In this document: positions 22,801 to 30,680 of the stretch, piece after piece | Numbering within the stretch: the first letter of the stretch is position 1 | Layout: every line of letters begins with the position of its first letter | Source of the DNA: Thiocapsa marina 5811 | GTDB taxonomy: Bacteria; Pseudomonadota; Gammaproteobacteria; Chromatiales; Chromatiaceae | DNA: 64,000 nucleotides | NCBI RefSeq assembly: GCF_000223985.1 | Contig: NZ_AFWV01000002.1 | Location: 134,501-198,500, forward strand | Direction: 5' to 3' | Program-made: the position numbers and the translations under genes | The notes under the pieces: model-generated | Seen by the model: the letters and a program-made list of their open reading frames with translations, nothing else | The model's database searches: none | What the model was told of the DNA's origin: nothing

Positions 22801-23118
22801 CGCGGATTGGCGGTGCAAACCGATACTCTCAATGTGCTGGGCGGCGGCGCCATCAAGCTGGAGACGGGCGAGATTGCCCTTCGCTTCAAGACCGTCAAAC
22901 GCACGGGGATCGGGCTGAGCCTGCTCGGCCTCGCCGACCGTTTCATCGTCGTCACCGGCACGCTGAAGGCCCCGCGCGCGACGATCGACCGCCGCGACCT
23001 CATTGTCGAAGGAGCCGCCGCCTGGGCCACCAGCGGGCTAAGCCTGGTGGCCGATCAAATCATCGGCCGACTGACCGCTTTCGGCAGCCCGTGCGAGACG
23101 GTCCTGCGGCGGCAGTGA
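19873..23118 (+). CDS. AsmA family protein
   Basis: Large protein of 1081 residues with one N-terminal membrane helix (about 5-27) and a long repeat-rich periplasmic part. The N-terminus shows the AsmA pattern, ending the helix with a YLQAHQADLEAAAGRALGR segment, and the C-terminus has the AsmA-like end with SRLPFGGVVFSLLDTLNPVD and LNVLGGGAIKLETGEIALRFK. AsmA-like proteins form long grooved bridges implicated in phospholipid movement to the outer membrane and in assembly of outer-membrane components. The start at 19873 lacks a strong ribosome site; a GTG at 19819 would add 18 residues. It stands alone transcriptionally. Confidence 0.85.
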   Translation: MKTLRVLAWILLPMLLLSAGAIAYLPFYLQAHQADLEAAAGRALGRSVATDGVTLGWLVQPRPALSIVLKGLRVSNPDGAADWALGPHLLESERVDVTLDLRALLQRQIRIDQLVIRGARLMLQTTSDGRANWQLEAAKGKDAGDISLLVPTVQVIDSEIAFAAAKGLVRRADVTRLQLVGLGAEPLVLEAELLINETPLTLSASAGATDAPTGAQDAARWPFQVQARSADTRVELNGSAPAPFDSTGLDARLQVQGPTASPLGQIVGIRGLPAGPFRLDTGLTWDGRTLQANAINGSSEADVLPAPLSISDGEISVSTDGPWSVRIAGTLGDRLGTLHLTPVATSEADARTSNARTSDARTTGAVAIEATLADGRFDGELRPASGAARALLSGTLDVGTLNLEEIAQGKAARRDAQVISGSAVTKTNSATGPTWTDRPLPFAALTRLDADLDLAAETLTWQRMTMRGLKARAKLRDGRLQLDGVRLALPGLTLTGQGVVEAGRRSPALTLKLNTDRIDVPQALSMLPRGPALGGDIVGLSLDATAGGETPAALIRALSGTLKARSVRLLPPAERGRKATPIELTGPNLRVAAGKAVSLETGLAVVGQTLDLTLTGGTLADLLPAGRSWPLIDVAAQTRIDRHRVAIRGHLGPLAAIRAGRDLRLDLTLADDTGLTGALTGELARLDGLAGNQLQARFAAKSLAALHPGLPAQPFSATARVRGQTGQLELLDLKAGSAGSDIAGEVRIGLGARARIDADLNAEVLDLTPFLVSKQSGADGGGAPRAGRDGRGEQPLPLDGLKAFDGSIKLHAAQVQLDDFDMNDGALEASLDAGHLVLSADAAQGGLSVDLELRPRQTDWRLDLHHKGKVDLGRLIKAKNQQALSNVPVAVEIRLSGVGASMPALLRSADGRVELILGAGQLDRKVSRLPFGGVVFSLLDTLNPVDLADVDIRRDLFSLRCAVLQFDVADGIATSTRGLAVQTDTLNVLGGGAIKLETGEIALRFKTVKRTGIGLSLLGLADRFIVVTGTLKAPRATIDRRDLIVEGAAAWATSGLSLVADQIIGRLTAFGSPCETVLRRQ

Positions 23119-23353
23119 AGGCCGCGCGGGAGTATCGTCGCCGAGGTGATTTCACCGGACACTCCCGGTGGCATCCGCGCCGAGCGTGCGACGCGATTCC
23201 TCCGTCGCCGATTCGCCGAGCGGTCCCTCGCGCCTGGTTCGATCCCTCCGGGTAGGTGGAGCAGGCGACTGACCCGTCGCGACAAGCCGCGGAACGGGCT
23301 GGAACTCAAGCCGTGCGCATCCCCGTGGGCCAGCCGTCCCACCAGCGGCGCAG

Positions 23354-23740
23354 GTGCTGCAACCAGAGGGGGCGCTTCAACCCTCGATTGTCTCTGTTCT
23401 GAAGCCCTTTGCCTGCCTGTTCACCACGCCGACCCTGGCGCATCTGCATGTCTTGCTCACGGGAGCGCTGCTGGCGCAAGGGCCGCGCACGGTGACGGCG
23501 GCGCTGCGGGCGATGGGGCTGAGCGCGGAGCAGCGCTGCGAGCGTGACCACCGGGTGCTGAATCGGGCGCGTTGGTCGTCGCGCCAATGGACGCGGATTC
23601 TGCTGGGGCTGTTGCTCGGGATGTTGCCGACGCAGGTGCCGATCGTGGTGGCGGTCGACGAGACGCCGGAGCGGCGCAAGGGCGCGCGCATTCGGGCGAA
23701 GGGGATGTATCGCGATGCGGTGCGCTCCTCGCGCAGCAAG
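23354..23740 (+). pseudogene. Truncated DDE transposase (N-terminal fragment)
   Basis: N-terminal part of a transposase of the DDE-superfamily endonuclease type (IS701/IS4-like). Recognisable parts are the N-terminal helix FACLFTTPTLAHLHVLL, the HRVLNRARWSSRQ segment and VVAVDETPERRKG, which carries the first catalytic Asp. The family resemblance stops near 23740, about one third into a full transposase, where it abuts the end of the convergent proline dehydrogenase gene. The reading frame runs on to 23809 by chance, antisense to that gene. It is therefore a deletion remnant, not an active element; no matching right end was found. Confidence 0.75.
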
Positions 23741-23763
23741 AGAGCCAATGAGAACGAGCTGCA

Positions 23764-25233
23764 TCATTGGGCACCGGTCGATGCCATCAGCGCGGCGCGT
23801 GCCGCCTGACCATCGAGGCGATCTTGCTCGCCGACGAATTCCGGCGTCTCCGCCAGCGCCGAGTAGTCACCTTGCAGCGTCCGTGCGAGTGCGTTGTCCG
23901 GGTTGGTCAGTTCCGCAAAGCGGCGGCCCGCGTAGCCCAGCCCGCGCGCGAGGGAGCCGGCGGGGACGTATTCGCGCACCGGGTGTCCGAGCGTCACCAG
24001 GGCCTTCTTGATCGGTTCACCCATGCCGTAGAGCATCTGGAATTCGATCTCCTGCGGACGGTATCCGCGTGCCGCCGTAAGCGCCATGACCCGCGCCTGC
24101 GTCGTCATGTTGTGGGTGGCAAAGCGCGGGTCGAAGCGTTCGGGATGCTGTAGCAGATAGTCCGCGAGCAGGTCATAGCTGGCGTCGGTGGACGCCTTGA
24201 AGTTCCACACCGGCGATGGCCGACCCTCTGACTGGGCCAGGGCCTTTTCGTAGTCGTCATAGGCACCCTTTACCAGGCGTACTGGAACGCGGACATCATG
24301 GGCTTCACCCCAGGCTTTCAGGTCGGCCAGGTCGCGTGCCGAGTCGCGCAAATAGGCCTGGATCACAACGCCTATGCGCGCTTGGCCAGTGTCGTCGAGG
24401 GCCAGCTCCGGCGAGGTCTCGATGAGCTCGCGAAACAACGCCAGAGTGAGATTCTTGTACGCGTATTCCTCCATGTCGACGCGTATGAAGACCGAAGCCG
24501 CGGCCCTGTTGGTCGACAGACTCAGCAGTTCCCGCAGGGAGGCGAGAATGCGGGCTCGTTTACCCTGACCTTCCGGACTCAGTGCAAGCGGCAGGTCGTC
24601 GACCAGTGCCGAAAGCTTGAGCGAGAGATACAGCGGCCCGTCTCTCTCGTCGGGCGTGGGTGCCTGGATCAGACGACGGTAGAACGCCAGATAGGCTGCG
24701 GCCTCGGCCGGCGAGCTTGATGCATCGCCAACGTTGTCCAGCGTGATGTCGATGCCCAGCCGAGCCCGAGCGTCCATGAGACGCTGCAACTGCGAGCTCG
24801 GGTCCGCGTCGGTCGGGAGCGGAAACAAGAAGGGCTCGCTCATCCAGCCAACCAGCGGCATCGCCCAGAAGAGCGTAACGCGCAGTGATTCATGGCGGCT
24901 CAGTGCGATGAGGCTGCGCTGGGTTAGCGGCGCGAGTGGCCCCGACATCGACAGACGGATGGCCGCGGTCCGCAAGTCCTCCGCGAACGCACCGCTCTGT
25001 TGCTGCCCAGCCCGACGCTGCGCATCAACCGCTGCCTCCAAGCGCGCCAGCTGCTGGCCGAAGTCGCCGGTCGGCATCCCGCGATCAGGTCTCGCGAGCT
25101 CCTCGCCTAGGGAGCTCGCCGCTGGTGCCACCTCAGGGTGGCTTGGCCAATGAACGGCAAGGGCGATCGCAAGCAAAACTGTCAGCACCAGCGACAGCAG
25201 GACTAAGACACAGGTGATTCGGAAGATCTTCAT
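23764..25233 (-). CDS. Membrane-anchored proline dehydrogenase
   Basis: A 489-residue protein with an N-terminal transmembrane anchor (about 8-27) and a proline dehydrogenase (PRODH) barrel. The motifs for FAD and substrate are present: FIRVDMEEY, VRLVKGAYDDYE, FATHNMTTQ, EFQMLYGMGEP and YAGRRFAELTN. PRODH oxidises proline to pyrroline-5-carboxylate and reduces quinone. Unlike PutA it has no aldehyde dehydrogenase domain. The ATG overlaps the stop of the upstream HigA gene by four bases. The last few residues run into the junction with the transposase fragment, so the natural C-terminus may have been altered slightly. Confidence 0.88.
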   Translation of the reverse strand: MKIFRITCVLVLLSLVLTVLLAIALAVHWPSHPEVAPAASSLGEELARPDRGMPTGDFGQQLARLEAAVDAQRRAGQQQSGAFAEDLRTAAIRLSMSGPLAPLTQRSLIALSRHESLRVTLFWAMPLVGWMSEPFLFPLPTDADPSSQLQRLMDARARLGIDITLDNVGDASSSPAEAAAYLAFYRRLIQAPTPDERDGPLYLSLKLSALVDDLPLALSPEGQGKRARILASLRELLSLSTNRAAASVFIRVDMEEYAYKNLTLALFRELIETSPELALDDTGQARIGVVIQAYLRDSARDLADLKAWGEAHDVRVPVRLVKGAYDDYEKALAQSEGRPSPVWNFKASTDASYDLLADYLLQHPERFDPRFATHNMTTQARVMALTAARGYRPQEIEFQMLYGMGEPIKKALVTLGHPVREYVPAGSLARGLGYAGRRFAELTNPDNALARTLQGDYSALAETPEFVGEQDRLDGQAARAALMASTGAQ

Positions 25234-25577
25234 GGTTGATCGGGGTTGTTGTCGCTCATACTGTCTCTCGCCAGTCTAGGCTCGCTGCAAGGGCCTTTTC
25301 CTCGTTCAAGCGCGCAGGCCTCCTGGTAGTTGGTCTCCAAATTCAGCCAATAATCCGCCGGCATACCGAGGGCGCGCTCCAGTTTGATCGCCGTCTCCGG
25401 CGTGATGCAAGACTTGCCTTTGGACTTGACGATGGTATTGATGTGCTTTTCGGTCAGTCCGGTGCGGCGGGCAAGCTCGGACTTCGGCATGTGGCGTAGC
25501 TCCAGCTCATACTCCAGCACCTCACCGGGTGGAACTGCATAGTCTGGGACGTATTCGTTGCGTTGTTCGTTAACCAT
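25230..25577 (-). CDS. higA: HigA family antitoxin
   Basis: A 115-residue DNA-binding protein with an XRE-type helix-turn-helix (KSELARRTGLTEKHINTIVK, then SCITPETAIKLERALG) and the HigA family opening PPGEVLEYELE. HigA neutralises the HigB toxin and represses its own operon. The conserved domain ends around ADYWLNLETNYQEA; longer family members carry an additional metallopeptidase domain there, which is absent. The gene overlaps the truncated HigB-like gene upstream by eight bases, the normal toxin-then-antitoxin order of hig loci, and overlaps the proline dehydrogenase start. Confidence 0.85.
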   Translation of the reverse strand: MVNEQRNEYVPDYAVPPGEVLEYELELRHMPKSELARRTGLTEKHINTIVKSKGKSCITPETAIKLERALGMPADYWLNLETNYQEACALERGKGPCSEPRLARDSMSDNNPDQP

Positions 25578-25815
25578 GGGTGTTCTCGATGCCGAGTATC
25601 TCGACGACGGTGACAGCTGACCAGTTCAACCCACCCTCCGGCCGCAGTGGTAGCGGATCATGTGCTGGCTTCAGAATCACCCTGAATGGACCATCCAGGT
25701 CGAGGCTCAAGGTGCCCTTGCGATCGCCGTTTAGTTCGTGACAACGGTGCGGAGGGCTATAAGGCGGTGCCAGAACACCGAGATGCGTTGCTGCCCGCAA
25801 TCTTGTCAACACCAC
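25570..25815 (-). pseudogene. HigB-like toxin, N-terminally truncated
   Basis: The 81-residue frame ends with a good RelE/HigB C-terminal region: CHELNGDRKGTLSLDLDG, then VILKPAHDP, GGLNWSAVTVVEILGIE. The N-terminal 35-45 residues expected of this toxin family are missing; upstream sequence in the same frame is AT-rich and unlike the family, and a decayed ISAs1 element lies immediately beyond. The toxin thus seems to have been cut by the insertion or a later deletion. The order with HigA is that of a normal hig locus. It is probably inactive as a toxin. Confidence 0.65.
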
Positions 25816-25979
25816 CTGGAGCAGGGCAATCGCATAATATATTAGAGGGTACTGTTAGACTCTCCATCCTCCATCCCCGATGATCCCCGCCCTTTATTTG
25901 GACGGTTGCGGGGATGTCGGCCATGGGTGACCTGAGTGCAGAGCGCTGCCCCATGGCGTCCCGTCGCACGATTGTTTCG

Positions 25980-26795
25980 GGCGCGTGTTTGCGCTGATCG
26001 ACCCTGAGCAGTTCGCCGCCTGCTTCCGCCAGTTGAGTGCCTCGGTCGCCGAGCTGCTCCCCGATGAGATCGTGGCCGTGGATGGCAAGCGCGTGGGCAA
26101 CGGCGAACCGCGTGGTGCTTGGCCAGGTCGCGACCTAGGCGAAATCCAATGAGATCACGGCGATCCCGCAGCTGCCGCAGTGGCTCAAGCTCGCAGGCTG
26201 CATTGTCACCATCGATGCGATGGGCTGTCAGACGGCGATTGCCGAGCAGATCATTGAGCAGGGCGGGGACGACGTGCTGTCGCTCAAGGGCAATCAGGAA
26301 ACGCTGGCCAGCGAGGTCGAGGAGGCGTTCATCCATGCCGATGCCAGGGAGTATGAAGGCGTTGACAAGGAGGTTCTGGAGACCGTCGAGCGTGGACATA
26401 GCCGTCTCGAGACCCGTCGCTACCGCACCCTGGGCGATCTCTCCGGGGTGCCCCGCAGCACGCTGTGGGAGGGGATGAACATGATCGGCCTAGTCGACAC
26501 GCGCCGCGAGATCGACGGCCAGGTCTCGATCGACATCCGTTGCTTCATCGGCAGCACCGGCATCAGCGCGACCCGGTTTGCCGACGCCGTGCTGCGTCAC
26601 CTCGCGCTCTCACGGCTGAAGAATGATGACACCAAGGTGGGGCTGAAGAACAAACGCTTGAGGGCGGCTTGCAACGAGGATTACCTGGCAAAACTGCTCT
26701 TTGAGTGGCCCGAGAATAAGGAGAAAACAGGAGTATCAGGTAAGCCTAATATTCGCAAAGCTATATGCGATTGCCCTGATTCGCTCATCCCCTGA
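25980..26795 (+). pseudogene. Degenerate ISAs1 family transposase
   Basis: Decayed transposase in several frames. An early piece near 26020-26110 shows the ISAs1 motif EIVAVDGK; after frame changes and a stop, the frame from 26220 carries MGCQTAIAEQIIEQGGDDVLSLKGNQ, SRLETRRYRTLGDLSG and GMNMIGLVDTRREIDG. The usual WGIEN..HW..DV block after FADAVL is missing; the sequence jumps directly to KVGLKNKRLRAACNEDYL, the C-terminus of the family, so there is an internal deletion as well. Clear terminal inverted repeats are not visible. It borders the truncated toxin gene. Confidence 0.8.
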
Positions 26796-26936
26796 AGGTA
26801 ATCGAGCAAGATGGTTAAAGGTTGGTCTTGTCGACATGACTCCATCGGTAAAACACCACGAAAGCCATCATCTAACCTAGAAAGCGCTTCTAGAAGTAGA
26901 TCTACCTTTCAACCTGCCGGTGCCGGATCAGGCTAA

Positions 26937-27351
26937 TCATCGGCGTTGCCCAGAAAATCTTCCACCGCCGCCGACACTCCACCGAAAGGTTCCATGTACC
27001 ACCGTCCCGAAAAATGTCGCTTGACCGTTCGTGTCACCACAAAGACCTTTGTCGCCACGCAGGTCGGGCGCCTGCCCACTCGAAGGATCGATTGAACCGT
27101 CCAAAAATCTCAACCCTCGAGCCTCCGCACGAAAATAGCACTGATCATCCACCGTCCCACTCCATGGTATGGCGTCGTCAGACTGCCCGTAACACGCGTA
27201 ACCGAAAGTACCGTGCCAGTTTCCAGTCCACCGGCAAGAAGTTGGTTCATTCAGATCCTCCTCCTCCGCCACCACGGGATCCGCTAGCCGCCACTGCACC
27301 AGCAAACAAGAAACCAAGGGCGAGAACTCCGAACAGAGCGTATACTTTCAT
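26937..27351 (-). pseudogene. Frameshifted small exported Cys-containing protein
   Basis: The gene begins at an ATG at 27351 with a signal peptide MKVYALFGVLALGF closely matching that of the neighbouring gene at 27408-27860. The frame then reads a glycine-rich tail to an early stop. Removing one T from the TTGTTTGC run joins the signal to the second frame, which continues through ADPVVAEEEDLNEPTSCRWTGNWHG, again paralleling the neighbour's start, to a stop at 26937. So one base has been inserted in the signal region: either a true frameshift or a sequencing error. The mature part (about 110 residues) has four Cys and is rich in Gly; no family recognised. Confidence 0.6.
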
Positions 27352-27407
27352 TGAAAATACATCCAATAATCACGAATGAAAATTGCGCCGATTTCTATTT
27401 CCGCAAG

Positions 27408-27860
27408 TCAATGGGCGCACCTGATACGAGGGCCGCCTATTCTAACCCCAACGAATACGTCTCCGAGCGGAATTATTGATTTAACTATATCTATTCTGTT
27501 CTCACGATAACAGACTCCTTCTATTACGCCATCGCCTTGCCTCATAACGTGTATGGAAAAGCAACTTTTCGATGCGTCTTTGCCATAAACCAGTTTGCCG
27601 TTGTTGGCAACCCCAAGACATTGATCGACATTTATCGAAACAGTGTCCATTTTATTCATAAACTTTGACTTGCATTCTAATGTTACACCACCACTCCCAG
27701 CCCCGTGCGTCTGGCAATCATAGCAACTGTGCATGAGGCCGGCGTGTTGATTCCAGGTACAACGGCTAGGAACAGTCGGCTCCCCTGGATCATCAGCGCT
27801 TGCCCAATCAACAACCAAGAAACCGAGGGCGAGGACCCCGAGCAGACCGTATGTTTTCAT
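27408..27860 (-). CDS. Small exported protein with cyanovirin-N-like pattern
   Basis: A 150-residue protein with an N-terminal Sec signal ending near ASADD. The mature part resembles a CVNH (cyanovirin-N homology) domain: a Cys-containing strand HSCYDC, a VTLEC strand, the signature-like TVSINVDQCLGVANNGKL, a second SCFSIHVM strand and IEGVCYRENR followed by SIIPLGD. CVNH domains bind mannose-type sugars. This similarity is by eye and would be unusual in a proteobacterium, so it needs a profile test. The gene lies in the AT-richer tail of the export cluster, same strand, and shares its signal-peptide sequence with the frameshifted gene after it. Confidence 0.6.
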   Translation of the reverse strand: MKTYGLLGVLALGFLVVDWASADDPGEPTVPSRCTWNQHAGLMHSCYDCQTHGAGSGGVTLECKSKFMNKMDTVSINVDQCLGVANNGKLVYGKDASKSCFSIHVMRQGDGVIEGVCYRENRIDIVKSIIPLGDVFVGVRIGGPRIRCAH

Positions 27861-28154
27861 CGAAAATAACTCCTATAGCAATTCGTTGGAGAGCTGCCGG
27901 TTGGCGACCCTTGGTGACCAGGCGTCAAGCCTGATGGCGGCGGGTCCGGTTTCATGGTGCGTCTGCTGAGATGCGGTTCCGGCGCGTTGCGCGTTGACTA
28001 CCCGCTGGATCTTTGTGTTGTAAGGGGGCAAAGGTTCGACAGTATTTTAATATGATCATAAAAACACCGTGCAGCTTGCAGTGTTTTCCCGGAAATGGAG
28101 TCAATATGTGAAATGCAGAACACTATCAGGGCTGGAGAAGGATCTCCAACCCTG
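27861..28154. other. AT-rich gap between small exported-protein genes
   Basis: About 294 bases with lower GC than the surrounding chromosome and no supported gene. It holds the hairpin described separately right after the upstream small gene and presumably a promoter for the CVNH-like gene, but no clear promoter consensus was identified. Confidence 0.4.
28128..28153 (-). terminator. Hairpin directly after small Cys-rich protein gene
   Basis: An inverted repeat with 10 of 11 pairs: AGGGCTGGAGA, loop AGGA, TCTCCAACCCT. Read on the minus strand it starts one base after the TAG stop of the Cys-rich exported protein gene. There is no following T run, so it may be a partial terminator, an attenuator or an RNA-protecting structure. 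Confidence 0.55.
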
Positions 28155-28460
28155 CTATTTTATGCACCTCCTGAACTCGTTCATAGCGTTTCCTCTGCAC
28201 TTCGGAGGCCATTGATGATGGTCTTGGTCACATTTGCGAAAACTGACTTTTAACTCGAAACAACAATGGGGTACATCCCCTTTATGCTTTTTCCATTCTT
28301 CTTTATTGTAACAGATATCAGGCAACTCGGTGGTCAACTCGCCCTCGGCAGGTGGAATTAACAAGCTCCAGCCATCATCGGCTGAACAGTATGTGCTCGG
28401 CAAAAGCAGCATCGCGAGGGTGAGAAGAGGTGCATACAGGAGGTGCGTTCTTGTTCTCAT
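28155..28460 (-). CDS. Small exported Cys-rich protein, function unknown
   Basis: A 101-residue protein with a clear signal peptide (basic start MRTRTHLL, hydrophobic core, predicted cleavage around YCSA-DD) and a mature part of about 70 residues with six Cys, including a CC pair, and many Lys, His and Glu. The Cys spacing suggests disulphide bonds in the periplasm or outside. No family recognised. The ATG has AAGGAGA upstream. It is the first of three small exported proteins following the MacB-like permease on the same strand, separated from it by about 310 bases. Confidence 0.7.
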   Translation of the reverse strand: MRTRTHLLYAPLLTLAMLLLPSTYCSADDGWSLLIPPAEGELTTELPDICYNKEEWKKHKGDVPHCCFELKVSFRKCDQDHHQWPPKCRGNAMNEFRRCIK

Positions 28461-28772
28461 GATCTTCTCCTTGTGAGATTTGGAAGGCCGGAGCATAAGT
28501 CAAATATCGACTCCATGTCCATGACATTTTTCTTCAAAGTTTATACTGCGTTGATTGCCTAAGCCTTAGTTGGAGCGCTCGCCATTACGACTGTTCGATT
28601 GCAGTGGCTCACTTAAGAAAAAGTCGACCACGCAATGATCATCGTCAATGGCGACCCGCCCCAAAAGAAAAAATCTATTGGTAAGCAGAACACACAAAAA
28701 CCAATTCTCCTGAGGCCCGATCAAGGCATCCAGCGACCTCAATCGGCATGAACTGGCGATCGATCATTTCTC
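28461..28772. other. AT-rich intergenic region before the MacB-like permease end
   Basis: A 312-base non-coding stretch of lower GC between the permease gene and the small Cys-rich gene. No open frame with family resemblance is seen. It is large enough for an independent promoter for the small exported-protein genes, so they need not be in the same transcript as the exporter. Confidence 0.4.
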
Positions 28773-29945
28773 CTATGAACGCAGCGCAATGATGGGATCA
28801 ACCTTCGAGGCTTGGATGGCGGGATAGAAGCCAAAGAAGACGCCAATGGCGGCGGAGACCCCAAAACCGAGCAGCAGCACGGGCAGGGTGACAAAGAACC
28901 CCCAGCCGGCGAAGTAGGCGACGACCCAAGCGGCCAAGGCCCCTAGCACCAGCCCGAGCAGACCGCCGATCAGGGCCAAGATGACGGCCTCGATCAGGAA
29001 CTGCCGACGCACATCGCGCCGGCGCGCGCCGATGGCCAGGCGCACGCCGATTTCGCGCCGGCGTTCGGTCACGGACACCAGCATGATATTCATCACGCCG
29101 ACACCGCCGACCACCAGCGAGATACTCCCGATGGCGCCCAGCATCAGCGTGAGCAGTCGCAACTGCTGCTGCATTTGCGCGATCATCTGCTCGGGGCTGC
29201 TGAATTCCGCGTCGAGGCCTGGGAAGTGTTGCGCGAACCATTGCCCGGCTTGCTCGATACTGGCTTGATGCGCCAGCCCGGGCTTGATGCGCGCGGCAAG
29301 GGAATCGATTTCGCCGCCGTCTAGGCGACTGAGGGCGCCGATGGGGATGATCAAGGAGTGATTGACATCGGTCCCGCCGAACAGATCCTCCGGTGCACGC
29401 TCGAGGAGACCAATCACGCTGTAGATCCGGCCATCGATCGCCAAGGTGCTGCCGGGCGCCAACAACTGCCCGGCGTCAGCATAGGCATTAGCCACCTGCT
29501 GTCCGACCACGGCAAAGCGCTGGTAATGATCGAAAGGCGAGATGAAGCGCCCAGCGGCCAGCTCCAGACGGTACAGCGCCTGCATATTGGCGGTGCTGCC
29601 GAGCTGAGTGAAAAACTGTTCCTGACCGCCTAGTTCAAACCACACACCCGCCTCGATGCTGGGAGTGACGACTGCGAACCAGGGGGCCAGGCCTTGCTCG
29701 ACCTGTGCCAGGTCGCTCACCCCCAGGCCCTGATCCGGCTCGGGGGCGCGCAGTCGGATGCTGATCAGGTCGGTGCCCATGTCCTCGAAGCGCTTGAGGG
29801 TTTCGTGACGCACCATGCCGCCGATGCTGAGCATGGCCACCACCGAGCCGGTGCCGATGATGATGCCAATGAGCGCCAATATCGAGCGTTGTTTGGTGGC
29901 CAGCAGGTTACGCATGGCTTCGAGAATATTGGCCCAGATGCTCAT
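28773..29945 (-). CDS. MacB/FtsX-type ABC transporter permease
   Basis: A 390-residue permease with one N-terminal helix (SILALIGIIIGTGSVVAML), a periplasmic region of about 200 residues and three C-terminal helices ending with the family tail FGFYPAIQASKVDPIIALRS. The GVGVMNIMLVSVTERRREIGVR segment before the second helix is highly typical of MacB-type permeases. These mechanotransmission systems drive substrates from the periplasm through a TolC channel using an HlyD-like adaptor. ATPase, adaptor and channel genes lie immediately upstream. A GTG at 29969 directly after the ATPase stop is an alternative start. Here the ATPase is a separate protein. Confidence 0.9.
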   Translation of the reverse strand: MSIWANILEAMRNLLATKQRSILALIGIIIGTGSVVAMLSIGGMVRHETLKRFEDMGTDLISIRLRAPEPDQGLGVSDLAQVEQGLAPWFAVVTPSIEAGVWFELGGQEQFFTQLGSTANMQALYRLELAAGRFISPFDHYQRFAVVGQQVANAYADAGQLLAPGSTLAIDGRIYSVIGLLERAPEDLFGGTDVNHSLIIPIGALSRLDGGEIDSLAARIKPGLAHQASIEQAGQWFAQHFPGLDAEFSSPEQMIAQMQQQLRLLTLMLGAIGSISLVVGGVGVMNIMLVSVTERRREIGVRLAIGARRRDVRRQFLIEAVILALIGGLLGLVLGALAAWVVAYFAGWGFFVTLPVLLLGFGVSAAIGVFFGFYPAIQASKVDPIIALRS

Positions 29946-29969
29946 CAGAATCGGATCGCGGTGCGTCAC

Positions 29970-30680
29970 TCAAGCGGCGAGCGCGTCATGCTCGACCAGC
30001 AGACCGTCGCGCATGCGCAGCAGCCGCGCGCATTGGGCGGCGATGCCGGGGTCATGGGTGATGATGATGACGGTGGTGCCCTGCTCGCGGTGAAGGCGCA
30101 GAAACATCTCCATGATCTCCTGCCCCACCCGGCTATCGAGCGCGCCTGTGGGCTCGTCGGCCAGGATCAGGCTCGGCTCCCCGACCAGTGCTCGGGCCAC
30201 GGCCACCCGCTGTTGTTGTCCACCGGACAGCTCATTCGGCCGATGATGGTCGCGATCGCCCATGCCGACGGCATCGAGCATCGCGCGGGCTCGCGCCAAG
30301 GCCTCGCGCCTTGGCAGACCGCGATATTGCAATGGCAGGGCGACATTGTCGCGTGCATTCAAGCGCGGCAGCAGATTGAACTGCTGAAAGACGAAGCCGA
30401 TGCGCTCGTTGCGCAAGCGCGCCAGGCTGGGCTCATCGAGCTGGCCGATGTCCTCACCGGCGATGCGATAGCGGCCCGCGCTCGGGCGGTCAAGCAAGCC
30501 TAGGATATTCATTAGCGTGGATTTGCCAGAGCCCGAGGTCCCCATGACCGCGAGCAACTCCCCGGCGGCCACCTCAAAGCTGATCCCTTTGAGAATCTCG
30601 AGTCGAGCCGGACCGATCTGAAACTCCTTGCGGATACCTTCCAGCTCCAGCAGCCTGTTCTGCGATAAGGACGTATTCAT
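29970..30680 (-). CDS. MacB/LolD-type ABC transporter ATPase
   Basis: A 236-residue ATP-binding subunit with Walker [11 protein letters not shown]-loop region [14 protein letters not shown], signature [15 protein letters not shown], Walker [14 protein letters not shown] and switch His in IIITHD. The FQQFNLLP and DEPTGALD forms are those of the MacB/LolD group that pair with FtsX-type permeases. Its start overlaps the end of the PAS-HlyD gene (ATGA), and its stop is next to the permease gene, so the three are one operon. Confidence 0.93.
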   Translation of the reverse strand: MNTSLSQNRLLELEGIRKEFQIGPARLEILKGISFEVAAGELLAVMGTSGSGKSTLMNILGLLDRPSAGRYRIAGEDIGQLDEPSLARLRNERIGFVFQQFNLLPRLNARDNVALPLQYRGLPRREALARARAMLDAVGMGDRDHHRPNELSGGQQQRVAVARALVGEPSLILADEPTGALDSRVGQEIMEMFLRLHREQGTTVIIITHDPGIAAQCARLLRMRDGLLVEHDALAA

